Part shown: one piece after another, positions 1 to 9,000 of the stretch
How the letters are laid out: the number at the start of each line of letters is the position of its first letter
Position numbering within the stretch: the first letter of the stretch is position 1
Source: Zopfochytrium polystomum
Taxonomy: Eukaryota > Chytridiomycota > Chytridiomycetes > Chytridiales > Chytridiaceae
Direction of reading: 5' to 3'
NCBI GenBank assembly: GCA_025765615.1
Contig: JAIVFJ010000029.1
Span: 397,434 to 461,433 of the forward strand
Length of the DNA stretch: 64,000 nt
Program-made: the position numbers and the translations under genes
The notes under the pieces: generated by a model
What the model was told of the DNA's origin: nothing
What the model saw: only the letters and a program-made list of their open reading frames with translations
Databases searched by the model: none

Positions 1-183
1 CCCTCCCTGTCTCTTTGACTGGCAGTCAAAGGGCAGTCAACGGGTTGTCTGTCTTGCCCTCTGTCTGACTCTGTATGTTGGCTGTTGATGGAAAAGGAAT
101 AAAATTGTCTGCAATCTCTCACTCTATCTCTGTCTCTATCAAGCTGGGGGGGTTGAAGGGGGAAGGCATCCCCCACTGGGGGG
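1..183. repeat. Degenerate repeat copy flanking the retroelement (left)
   Basis: This stretch and the stretch at about 5717-5895 share a run of matching words in the same order: a CCCTCCCTGTCTCT start, AGTCAACGGG units, GTCTGTC or TCTGTC words, a CTGTTGATGG/CTGTTAGTGG step and a G-rich run before a C-rich run. They are clearly related but diverged. I see no coding potential. It is probably an old dispersed or subtelomeric repeat into which the retroelement inserted. Confidence 0.5.
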
Positions 184-188
184 CTCAG
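184..188. repeat. Target-site duplication (left), CTCAG
   Basis: CTCAG lies immediately outside the left LTR and is repeated exactly at 5494-5498 outside the right LTR. A 5-bp duplication is the usual signature of Ty3/Gypsy integrase. Confidence 0.95.
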
Positions 189-541
189 TGTCAGGAACAG
201 GGCAGGACAGGGCAAGGCAGACAAGGAACTGAGAGGAGTGATGATTGTATTGGAAACAATAATTCACTTGAGGGATGGGACAGGTCCCCCATCCCCCTTT
301 TATACCTTTTGAGAGTGTTCCTTGTCAAGACTCCAAGAAAGTTCCAGAAAGAGCAATTAGTAATACAATGATACCAATGATACCAATGACAACAAGACAA
401 GTCAGGAAAGCAAAGAAGGTTCCAGAAGGTTCCACAAGGTTCCATGAAGGAATGTTCTAGAAGGTTCCAGAAGGTTCCAGAAGGTTCCATGAAGGAATGT
501 TCTAGAAGGTTCCAGAGGTTTCCAGAGGGTGATTCATAACA
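189..541 (-). repeat. 3' LTR (353 bp)
   Basis: It is identical to 5141-5493. In element orientation it is the downstream LTR and directly follows the pol stop codon. It carries the same heat-shock-element array (337-512) and TATA box as the 5' LTR. Confidence 0.95.
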
Positions 542-3500
542 TCATCTCCCCCTTTTAGGCCTCTTCTGCAACTTGGTGGGGTACCTGGTCTTGAACTCGA
601 GCAGAAGGTCTTGGCAGTGAGTGAGGTTTGACTCAGGCTCCCAGGTGTTGTCAGCATCTGAGTAACCTTTCCACTTAACAAGGAACTTGAGTGTTCTTCC
701 AAACCACTTGGCATCCAAGATTTGTTCAACCTCAAATTCCTCTTCACCTTCTACCTCAACTGGAGGAGGAGGAGGAACAACTCTGCCTGGAATGGAATTG
801 GCCACAAACTTCTCTAAAAGGCTGACATGGAAAACTGGGTGGATCTTCATGGATGCAGGGAGATCCAGCTTGAAGGTGACTGGATTGATTTGCTCCAAGA
901 TCTTGAAAGGACCCAACTTGAGGTTGTCTAGCTTGGGACTTGGTCTTTTGGTCTGCAAGTTCTTCCTCAGAAGCCAAACTTGCTGACCCACAGCAAGGTC
1001 ATGGTCCATTCTGTGAGTGTTGGCAAATCTTGAGGCATCTTCTTGGGCTTGCTTCAGGGTGGAGTCCAGGAAGGAGTTGATGATCTTGAGCTTATGTAAG
1101 TGTGAAGCCGCAGCAGGAGCTTGGACATTGGATAGGGTCTCTTGTCCCAGAAGATCTCCTCTTGGATTGAAGCCATAGGTTGCAAAGAAAGGAGATAGCT
1201 GGGTGCTTGAGTGGAGAGAATTGTTGAGAGCAAATTCTGCCAGTGGAAGGAGGGTGGGCCAATCATCCTGTTGATAGCTGACATAGCACCTCAAATACTG
1301 CTCCAGAGTCTGGTTTGTTCTTTCTGTTTGTCCATCAGTCTGAGGGTGATAAGCAGTTGACAGTTGAGACTTGATTCCAAGGGCTGCTGTGAGTGCTTTC
1401 CAAAATTGAGATCTGAACTGTGGTCCTCTGTCACTGACGATTGACTGAGGCAGCCCATGGAGCCTGAATATGTGCTGCAAAAACAGGTCTGCTGTTCCTT
1501 GTGCATCTATATTCTCAGTGCAGGGGATGAAATGGGCCAACTTTGTCCTTCTGCAGATGACAACAAGGATAGAGTCAAATCCATGGGATGGGGGCAGTTT
1601 CACAATGAAGTCCATGGATATTGATGACCAAGGGCTGATGGCAATTGGGAGGGGCTCCAGAAGTCCATAGGGCTTGTGTCTGCTGGATTTGTTTCTTTGA
1701 CAGGTTTCACAGCTGCTGACATAGTTCTTGATGTACTTCCTCATGCCTGGCCAGTAGAAGTCTCTGGAAACAAGCTCATATGTCTTGTGCTCTCCTGGGT
1801 GTCCAGCTGTTGCTGCATCATGCCTTGTCTTGAGTATCTCAAGTTTTTCCTCTTCTTGGCTGATTTGAATCTTGTGAGGCTTGGGGTCCTTGGAAATAGC
1901 ATGGGCCCACACACTGTCAGGAAGCAATGAAAGGTGTGTCTTGGATGGTGGGGTGAAACCATCTCCCCCTTCAGGTGCAAGGTCTGTTCTTCTTGACAGG
2001 GCATCAGCCACAGTGTTAAGGTGGCCAGGAGAATAGCACAGCTTAAAGTCATACTCAGAGAGCAGTTCAGCCCACCTGGCATGCCTCTGCTTGAGCAACC
2101 TCCTTGCCCTGAAGAAGGTGAGGTTCTTGTGATCAGAATAGACAGAGATGCCTTTAGAACCAGCCAAGTAGTGTCTCCAGAATTTGAATGCTTCCACAAT
2201 TGCAAGCAACTCCTTGTCATGGACTGTGTAGTTACACTCAGCACTGTTCAGCTTCCTGGAGTAATATGCCACTGGATGCAGAGGAGCAGAGGGTTCCTGA
2301 GAGCTTGGCTGGGACAGAACAGCGCCAAGGGCATAGTCTGAGGCATCAGTTTCCAAGGTGAAGGGAAGCAAGGGATCCACATGCTTAAGGAGTGGTGCAC
2401 TTGTGGTTGCTGTCTTAAGAGCTAGCCAGGCTTGCTCTGCTGCTGGGGTCCATTCAAACTTGGTGGTCTTCTTGGTGAGATCAGTGAGAGGCTTGGCTAT
2501 GGCAGAATAGTTGGCAATGAAGGTTCTGTAGAAGTTGCAAAATCCAAGGAAGCTTTGTACATCCTTGATGGAATTTGGAGCCTTCCATTCAAGAATAGTT
2601 TGGATCTTGTCTGGTGCCATGGAGATCCCTTTGTCAGACACAATGAACCCCAAAAACTCAATGGAGGTCTTGTGGAATTCACACTTCTCCAGCTTTGCAT
2701 AGAGGTGATGCTGTCTGAGTCTCTCCAAGACAGTCTTGACATGTCCCATATGGCTTGCAGTGTCAGATGAAAATACCAGGATATCATCCAGGTAGACAAT
2801 GACAAAAAGGTCCAGAATATCCCTGAAGATGTCATTCATCATGCCTTGGAAAATAGCTGGAGCATTGGTAAGTCCAAAGGGCATAACCAAGTACTCAAAG
2901 TGACCGTATTTGCATCTGAAGGCAGTCTTCCATTGATCCTGGGGCTTAATTCTGACCAAATTGTAGGCACCTCTGAGGTCAATCTTGGAAAATATCCTTG
3001 CATGGCTCAGTTTGTCCAGTAATTCAGAGATGAGAGGCAGTGGATAGCGGTTCTTGACTGTCATCTCATTGAGATCTCTGTAGTCCACACAGGGTCTCAG
3101 TCCCCCATCCTTCTTCTTGACAAAAAAGATGGGAGCTCCAGCTGGTGACTTGGAAGGTTGGATGAATCCCTTGTTCAGCATTTCTTCAATGTATTCTTGG
3201 AGGGCCTTGGCTTCTGGTGGAGAGAGGTGGTACAGTGGCTTGAAAGGTGGGCTGCAAGTTTCATCCTTGAGTGGGATTTCACAGTCATAAGGCCTCTGAG
3301 CTGGTAGCAGGTCTGCCTTGGTCTTGGAAAACACATCAGCATAAGGGAGATATTCTTTTGGTAGCTTGGATGCCAGCAAAAGGTCTGATGGGTCCAGGTT
3401 GTCGTGCTCCTCAGCAGTGGGGCTTGAATTCTTGACTGGGAACTGTGATTCTTGAATCTTTGACTGAGAGTTCTGTTCTTGGCAAAGACTGTGAGCTGTG

Positions 3501-4261
3501 GAACTTGAATCTTGAATGTGGACTGTGAACTGTGGTACTTGAATCTTTGACTGTGGGTTCTGTGAACAAGAGTCATGGCCATGACTGTGAGCTCTATGAG
3601 CTCTACTTGAATCTTGACTGTGAACTGTGAACTGTGGAACTGGAGTCTTGGCTCGCTGTGAATCTTGAATCAAGGGCTTGAGAGCATGAGACTTGGGGGC
3701 TTGACTTGAGTTTTGGGTGACTGTTCCAATTGGTGGAGGTTGGACTTGACCAGTGACCCAATCAATGGCAGGGTTCTGGGCTTGCAGCCATGGTAATCCC
3801 AGGATGACAGAGAATGTGGGTGAGCCAAGGTCCAATACTTCCAGATTGACCATGGATGGTGGAAAGTCTTGGATGTGGAGGTTTAGCTTGGTTTCATGGC
3901 TGATTTCCTTGAACAGAGCATGATTGGCAAAGTGGACCTTGAGGGGTGTGGATTTCTTGATCGTAGGAATGGCACAAGACTTGGCAAGGGTGGCATCAAT
4001 GATGTTGCAGGATGATCCAGAGTCTATAAGGGCCTTGGTTGTGATGGTTGACTTGGGTGAGAGTTGAATCTTGACATCCATGGTGAGTTGGTGGGGCTTG
4101 GAATCTGAGGTGTTTGTGGTGCTGGTGGTGGTGATGAAACAGGGGCAGCTTGGAGGAGGGTCCAGGGAATTGCCCCTCAGTGAGCCTGGACCTGGGAGTT
4201 TGGGTGCTTCTTCCTTGGGCAGTCCTTGACAGCATGCTCCTTGGAGCCACAGTAAAAACAC
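542..4261 (-). CDS. pol: Pol polyprotein: protease, RT, RNase H, integrase, chromodomain
   Basis: About 1240 residues in one open frame. Order of domains: aspartic protease (DSG near residue 80), reverse transcriptase (catalytic YLDD in VYLDDILVF, near 495), RNase H (TDASDYALG), integrase with an HHCC zinc finger (HPG...H, C-x2-C) and the D, D, E core (MDFIVKLP, SDRGPQF, QTDGQTERT), and a C-terminal chromodomain (about 1175-1235, KFLVKWKGY and NTWEPE). The chromodomain defines chromoviruses and is known in relatives to guide integration to modified histones. The frame opens just after a TAA about 57 nt upstream of 4261 and lies -1 to gag, so expression probably needs a -1 frameshift or re-initiation. 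4261 is a GTG, not a true start. Confidence 0.93.
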   Translation of the reverse strand: MFLLWLQGACCQGLPKEEAPKLPGPGSLRGNSLDPPPSCPCFITTTSTTNTSDSKPHQLTMDVKIQLSPKSTITTKALIDSGSSCNIIDATLAKSCAIPTIKKSTPLKVHFANHALFKEISHETKLNLHIQDFPPSMVNLEVLDLGSPTFSVILGLPWLQAQNPAIDWVTGQVQPPPIGTVTQNSSQAPKSHALKPLIQDSQRAKTPVPQFTVHSQDSSRAHRAHSHGHDSCSQNPQSKIQVPQFTVHIQDSSSTAHSLCQEQNSQSKIQESQFPVKNSSPTAEEHDNLDPSDLLLASKLPKEYLPYADVFSKTKADLLPAQRPYDCEIPLKDETCSPPFKPLYHLSPPEAKALQEYIEEMLNKGFIQPSKSPAGAPIFFVKKKDGGLRPCVDYRDLNEMTVKNRYPLPLISELLDKLSHARIFSKIDLRGAYNLVRIKPQDQWKTAFRCKYGHFEYLVMPFGLTNAPAIFQGMMNDIFRDILDLFVIVYLDDILVFSSDTASHMGHVKTVLERLRQHHLYAKLEKCEFHKTSIEFLGFIVSDKGISMAPDKIQTILEWKAPNSIKDVQSFLGFCNFYRTFIANYSAIAKPLTDLTKKTTKFEWTPAAEQAWLALKTATTSAPLLKHVDPLLPFTLETDASDYALGAVLSQPSSQEPSAPLHPVAYYSRKLNSAECNYTVHDKELLAIVEAFKFWRHYLAGSKGISVYSDHKNLTFFRARRLLKQRHARWAELLSEYDFKLCYSPGHLNTVADALSRRTDLAPEGGDGFTPPSKTHLSLLPDSVWAHAISKDPKPHKIQISQEEEKLEILKTRHDAATAGHPGEHKTYELVSRDFYWPGMRKYIKNYVSSCETCQRNKSSRHKPYGLLEPLPIAISPWSSISMDFIVKLPPSHGFDSILVVICRRTKLAHFIPCTENIDAQGTADLFLQHIFRLHGLPQSIVSDRGPQFRSQFWKALTAALGIKSQLSTAYHPQTDGQTERTNQTLEQYLRCYVSYQQDDWPTLLPLAEFALNNSLHSSTQLSPFFATYGFNPRGDLLGQETLSNVQAPAAASHLHKLKIINSFLDSTLKQAQEDASRFANTHRMDHDLAVGQQVWLLRKNLQTKRPSPKLDNLKLGPFKILEQINPVTFKLDLPASMKIHPVFHVSLLEKFVANSIPGRVVPPPPPVEVEGEEEFEVEQILDAKWFGRTLKFLVKWKGYSDADNTWEPESNLTHCQDLLLEFKTRYPTKLQKRPKRGR
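545..556 (-). other. Polypurine tract, overlapping the end of pol
   Basis: On the minus strand AAAAGGGGGAGA lies 3 nt before the 3' LTR. The same bases encode the last residues of Pol, and the pol stop codon TGA (544-542) fills the gap up to the LTR. Confidence 0.85.
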
Positions 4262-5100
4262 AGTCCCTGCTGGGCCCTCCTTGTTTTCTCCTCTTGGCTC
4301 AGAGGACCCTTAGGAAGTGTCTCAACTGCATCCACTTGCATGGGTTCAGGAACTGTAAGAGCTTGAGGGACTGGGGTAGGTCTTGATGTAGTGCCTACTT
4401 GTCTTTGCTTCAGCCTCTTGGAGTAGAGTCTGTTGTCAATCTTGATGGCAAGGAGAATGTACTCTTCCAAGGTCTCAGGGATGTGCAGAGACTGGGAGAG
4501 CATGTCTTGGATAGACTCATGGAGACCATCATGGTACAGCTCCATCAGAGCTGCATCATTGTATCCAGAGTCTCTGGCTAGTTGCTTGAATTGGTTGGTG
4601 TAGGCCACACAAGATTGCTTTCCTTGCTTGATATGCTTGAGCTTGGATCTTGCTGTCCAAGATGCGTAGGGGTCACCAAAGGTAGCTTCCAGCCCCTCCC
4701 AGAGCTCTTGCAGGGTGGTGGGTGTGCTTGGGAGAGATCTGAACCATGATTGAGCTTGACCAGACAGGAGGGTGCTTGTGAAAAGAACCTTGACTTGCTC
4801 ACTGGGAAATCTTGAAGGTTGGAGAAGGATGACATTCTCCACAGTGGCCATGAAGTTCCTAAGGTCTTTGGCCAGCCCAGTGAACTTGTCAGGGCTGGGA
4901 ACCTTGGGCTCTCTTGCTTGGTTGGCTTGAGGCAGGGGAAGAGCTTGATGTTCTTGTTGGTGAAGTTGTTGTTGAAGCTGGTGCTGCTGGTGAAGGACTT
5001 GTTCTTGAAGTTGTTGTGTCTGTCTTGAAAGGGCTTGTAATTGGTCCATCAAGGCTTGGAAGGCAGTTGCATCAGGGAAGGTGTTGTTTGGGTCAGACAT
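4177..5100 (-). CDS. gag: Gag-like nucleocapsid protein
   Basis: Structural protein of the retroelement, expected to build the cytoplasmic virus-like particle and bind element RNA. It is 307 aa and starts at an ATG 41 nt inside the 5' LTR. The N-terminal part (about 20-60) is a glutamine-rich coiled-coil stretch. The middle (about 65-200) has the shape of a Ty3-type Gag domain, with W-F-R and W-E-G-L motifs. A CCHC zinc knuckle (C-x2-C-x4-H-x4-C, CFYCGSKEHAVKDC) sits about 30 residues from the end. The pol frame overlaps this 3' end in the -1 frame. No stops or frame breaks were seen. Confidence 0.9.
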   Translation of the reverse strand: MSDPNNTFPDATAFQALMDQLQALSRQTQQLQEQVLHQQHQLQQQLHQQEHQALPLPQANQAREPKVPSPDKFTGLAKDLRNFMATVENVILLQPSRFPSEQVKVLFTSTLLSGQAQSWFRSLPSTPTTLQELWEGLEATFGDPYASWTARSKLKHIKQGKQSCVAYTNQFKQLARDSGYNDAALMELYHDGLHESIQDMLSQSLHIPETLEEYILLAIKIDNRLYSKRLKQRQVGTTSRPTPVPQALTVPEPMQVDAVETLPKGPLSQEEKTRRAQQGLCFYCGSKEHAVKDCPRKKHPNSQVQAH

Positions 5101-5127
5101 GATGGCAGAGAGTAGTGGGAGAGGGTG

Positions 5128-5138
5128 AAGTGAATTAT
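5128..5138 (-). other. Self-priming primer-binding site
   Basis: Two bases inside the 5' LTR, the minus strand reads ATAATTCACTT. It does not start with TGG, as a tRNA-primed site would. It is perfectly complementary over 11 nt to AAGTGAATTAT at 5221-5211 in the LTR, where the RNA should begin. Tf1 of fission yeast primes reverse transcription with exactly such an 11-nt RNA 5' end, so self-priming is the natural reading. Confidence 0.8.
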
Positions 5139-5248
5139 GATGTCAGGAACAGGGCAGGACAGGGCAAGGCAGACAAGGAACTGAGAGGAGTGATGATTGT
5201 ATTGGAAACAATAATTCACTTGAGGGATGGGACAGGTCCCCCATCCCC

Positions 5249-5256
5249 CTTTTATA
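5249..5256 (-). promoter_or_regulatory. TATA box of the retroelement (TATAAAAG)
   Basis: On the minus strand the sequence is TATAAAAG followed by a G-run. The presumed transcript start, near 5221, is 35 bp downstream, a normal TATA-to-start distance. Confidence 0.75.
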
Positions 5257-5288
5257 CCTTTTGAGAGTGTTCCTTGTCAAGACTCCAA

Positions 5289-5464
5289 GAAAGTTCCAGA
5301 AAGAGCAATTAGTAATACAATGATACCAATGATACCAATGACAACAAGACAAGTCAGGAAAGCAAAGAAGGTTCCAGAAGGTTCCACAAGGTTCCATGAA
5401 GGAATGTTCTAGAAGGTTCCAGAAGGTTCCAGAAGGTTCCATGAAGGAATGTTCTAGAAGGTTC
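5289..5464 (-). promoter_or_regulatory. Heat-shock-element array in the LTR promoter
   Basis: Alternating GAA and TTC triplets occur at exact 5-bp steps, the HSF1 binding pattern. Runs seen: three units at 5289-5301 (GAA, TTC, GAA), a run at 5367-5394 with one mismatch, eight perfect consecutive units at 5402-5439 and four at 5447-5464. The whole array lies about 35-210 bp upstream of the TATA box in element orientation, where a promoter activator site is expected. The other LTR has the same array at 337-512. HSF regulation is inferred from the motif only. Confidence 0.75.
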
Positions 5465-5493
5465 CAGAGGTTTCCAGAGGGTGATTCATAACA

Positions 5494-5498
5494 CTCAG
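5494..5498. repeat. Target-site duplication (right), CTCAG
   Basis: Exact copy of 184-188, directly abutting the right LTR. Confidence 0.95.
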
Positions 5499-6091
5499 GG
5501 GGCGGGAGCCTCCATACAGAGAAGCGTGATGTGGCTGAACCCCGCCCCCCACCAAACTAAAATACTATTTCTGCTTATAATTTTGCAAAGTCAACTGGGC
5601 TGTTGTTTCTATTATTCAAGGATTTGTCACTCTCTGAAAGTGGCAGGGAAATTCAAAAAGGAAGGAAGTCAACAAGCTGTCTGTCTATCTGAGTGGAAGT
5701 CAAAGGGTTGTCTACCTCCCTCCCTGTCTCTGAGTCTGGGAGTGGCAGTCAACGGGCAGTCAACGGGTTTTCTGTCATCCTCTATGTCTCTGATTCTGGC
5801 TATTGGGCTGTTAGTGGACAAGTTATCAAATCAGCCGCGACCTCTCTCTTTTGAGTGGGGGGGTTGAGTGGCGTCAGTCCCCCCACAACCCCCTGACTCG
5901 AAAACAATTTTCCCTCATCCCTCTACATGGCGTGCCACTGCATTCATTGTGGACTGCCACACTCTTCAGTATCTTCTTTTTTTCTCCTTTTTTTTGGGGG
6001 GAAGGATTGTTTACAAGTCAACGGGCATCCCCTAGTGATGTAATAAAACAACAACAAGAAGAAAAGAACGACAAGGATTTGCAATCCCATA
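5499..6091. repeat. Intergenic region with the right-hand repeat copy (about 5717-5895)
   Basis: It begins as a continuation of the repeat interrupted by the retroelement (G-rich then C-rich words around 5499-5550). It contains the diverged second repeat unit at about 5717-5895 and ends as the upstream region of the first zinc-cluster gene. No gene is seen. The word AGTCAACGGGCATCCCC recurs near 6015. Confidence 0.4.
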
Positions 6092-9000
6092 ATGATCAAT
6101 GCCGTTGTTGCCACCCGCGGCAACGAGGGGGCCGAAGGCGGCGCAAGAGCCGGCGACCGCAACGGCGTCCTCCTCTCCTCGCCCACTTTCGACTCTGCCT
6201 GGGCTGATCCGGGACCGGCTTCTTCGGTCCATGCCGCAACTGTCCCCACCGCACCCGCACGAGGAGCAAACCACCGCCGACCCCCCTCAGTCTCGAAACC
6301 CACCAAAGCCAAAGTGAGGACAAAGCCGAACGGTCCGGCGCGAAGGTGCACAGCTCTGGTTGCGTCCCCTCCCCCCCCTTACTCCAGAATGTGAAAATGC
6401 GAGCTGTCCAACTGACTTTGCAATTCCAAGGTCTTGCGAGACCTGCCGAAAGCGAAAGATTCGCTGCGACGGCGTCCGTCCGACGTGCGGATTCTGCCTC
6501 CAGAAAATGACCGTACCGTGCGTGTTCGAGAGCTCCAAGAACCGCGTCGAAGACGACCTGGCGCGCCAGTTTGAGGCCGAGCGACGCAGACGCCGCATGT
6601 TCGACGGGGGCAACGACGCAGACCGTCCAGCCAAAAAGAGGAGCAAGCTGACGTCTGGACTCAACGCGGCAGCGGCAACCGTCGCAAGTTCCATTTCAGC
6701 CGCCTCTGCAGCGCCGACGCCGCTCCTGCTCCTGGAGGAGCAGCAGGTCACGCATCTTTTAACTCCGATACCAGTGGGTCCGGCCGGCGGTTTCGGCTTT
6801 GGGATGCGCATTGGCGGTGAACAATCACCCGCGACGTGGCGGGCTGCACCAGAGAAGCTGGAGCAGGGAGAGTTTTCGTTCAACCACCGCCCGTCCTCGT
6901 CGTTCGCCGGTAGTGTCCCCCCTTTGGCCTCACCTTCGCTTTCGGTCCAAACAACTCCGCTGCCACCGAAACCGATCGATTGGGACGATCCCGACCACCG
7001 GCGCCCCGGCTCCGCCCCTGGCGAACAGTACGCCTTGGCCGTGATGTACTTCTAATTTTCAACGTTCTCTGCCGTTTACCTCCACAGAAGGAGCATTCTG
7101 AAAAACTTTGGATCCATCAACCCTTTGCTACGGTACTCTCATTCAATTCTTGGTTCAACTATATTTAACACAAAGTTGGGCTGCGTCGCATTCGCAGATT
7201 GGCTATTTGTGCAGTGGGAGCGTTGACACCACTGACGAGTGCTTTGAGCAATGATGTATCGGAGTGGTATTACGAACGAGCGTTGTCTTTGACCGTATCC
7301 GCGATGGATGCCCCAACAATCGAGACCTTTCAAAGCTTAATGCTACTAATTGAAGTTGCTTCAGGTGAGCGGGTGACATTCTTTTCTTCCAGAAACGAGC
7401 AGGAGATAACGCGCTTTCAACGTCTTTCACAGCTACTGGACTGCGTTCGACGTGGTGGGGGCGTGTTCGACTTGCCGCTTCATTGGTGCGTAGCAGCCAT
7501 CATCACTTGAGAATAAATTCTAACTTTGGCGAGACAGGCAATCACGTTGAATCTGAATATCGACCCGGATCTTCTTCCACCCAGTGAGCTGGCAGAAGGG
7601 ACTTGGTTGGAAAAGGAGACGAGGCGAAGGTGCTGGTGGGCATTCTACTTGGTGGAGCGAAGTACGTGCATACTTTCAGTCTACGCGATTCAATTGAAAG
7701 CGACTGATCCATTTTCACCAGCTTTGGCAGACACATTTTTTCAAGCTTCGCTCATCAGTAATAACATTTGCTCAGTGCAGCCCATGTGCTCCGACGAAGT
7801 ATGGTTCAGCCCAAAGGACCCCGCAAGTCTGGAGCATTTATACGAATCCACACGCAGTCCTCGAGCTAACCTGTTCACGTTCCGGATCAAGCTGAGCAGC
7901 CTTTGGAACGAAATCGCCGTGTGCGCGAGTCCAGAGCCATTGTATCAAGTGGACATTGAGGCGATACGTATGACCGAGAGACGCCTTGAACAAGAACTCG
8001 ATGAATACCGTAAATCGTTTCCGTCGGAATTCTCCGTGCACCTGAACGAAGACTGGATTTTCGAGACACAGGACACGGACCAGTACCAGTTCCACTCCAT
8101 TATCAATCAGTTCATTTCATACCACGGTGGTCGCTGCCATCTAATGCGACGCCGGTCTCTTGTGCATTTGCGGGAAGTGTCGGCCTCGCTCGCTGGCTCG
8201 AGGCTGGCCCCGGACGAAGAGAATCGCGCCGCACTGCAAAAGGGCCTCGCATCTGCCGTGGCGATTGGAAGGCTCCTTTCACTCCTCTTGAAGTCCCCTG
8301 GCGCCATCCAGCGCTTCCCAATTTTCCTCACATTGCCCATCATCCAAGGATGCACCATGCTCCTGATGGCCGACGGCCTCGTCCCAGCCTTTACCTCGGG
8401 CACCCCCGCAGGGCTCGACGCGTCTCCCGTGACGGGTGCGGATATTGACCCAGCCGAGCTGCCCAAGCTGATTGACAGCTACACCCAGCTGCTACGCACG
8501 CTCGGCGGCCGGAACCGCGCCATCAACAACCACGCCGGGGTCTTCGAGCAGTTCCGCGCGTGCGAATGGAACGACCTCGAGAAGCTGTGCAACGACCCTG
8601 CAAAGCTTCTGAGCGTCGACTATATGGGCGACGGCAGCGAGCCGGACCTGGACTCGATCGGGCCGTGGCAGCGGCGCGTCAGGATGCTGTCGGCCGTCGC
8701 GAGAGAGTTTCTGTCGGGCCTGCGAGCTGCGCGCGAAATCAGCAGCCGCATGACACCGCCGCAGCCGCCTGTCGTGGTGCCGCGCGTCCCGGGAGGAAAA
8801 GTGAGCAGGGCGCTGATGGCGTCTTTGAATTGGGCGGACCTTGTGGAACAGCAGCACCAGCAACAGCACCAGCCGAGCGGAAGTCGCTTCCTCCCAAGCC
8901 CTCTGGTTGCCGTTCCGTCGACTGTGTCCGACGCTGCTTCTTTCTCTTCGTCGCCGGAGTTGTTTGGTTCTGACGGCGGGGCTGAAGCAGAAAGCACTGG

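Larger units (their letters stand above)
189..5493 (-). mobile_element. Complete Ty3/Gypsy chromovirus (Tf1/sushi-like), recently inserted
   Basis: A full-length LTR retrotransposon transcribed from right to left. It has 353-bp LTRs starting TG and ending CA, identical base for base as far as I can read, a perfect 5-bp target duplication, a gag ORF with a CCHC knuckle, and an uninterrupted pol ORF with protease, reverse transcriptase, RNase H, integrase and a C-terminal chromodomain. The chromodomain and a primer-binding site matching the element's own RNA 5' end place it in the self-priming Tf1/sushi group of chromoviruses (family knowledge plus inference). Identical LTRs and intact ORFs mean the insertion is young and the copy could be mobile. 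No host gene is broken; it landed in a degenerate repeat. Confidence 0.95.
5141..5493 (-). repeat. 5' LTR (353 bp) with element promoter
   Basis: In element orientation this is the upstream LTR. Reading the minus strand from 5493 downwards it contains an array of GAA/TTC pentamers (5464-5289), a TATAAAAG box (5256-5249) and, 35 bp further on, the sequence AAGTGAATTAT (5221-5211), which is the likely RNA 5' end because it is complementary to the primer-binding site. Confidence 0.93.

Noticed and set aside
191..490. Identical 99-codon ORFs in both LTRs (also 5143-5442)
   Set aside because: They exist only because the LTRs are identical and the GGTTCCAGAA repeats keep a frame open; they lie in the promoter.
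5367..5480. A CRISPR-like or ordinary minisatellite reading of the TTCCAGAAGG repeats
   Set aside because: There are no spacers, and the strict 5-bp GAA/TTC phasing upstream of a TATA box fits heat-shock elements better; simple minisatellite origin remains possible and is noted in the finding.
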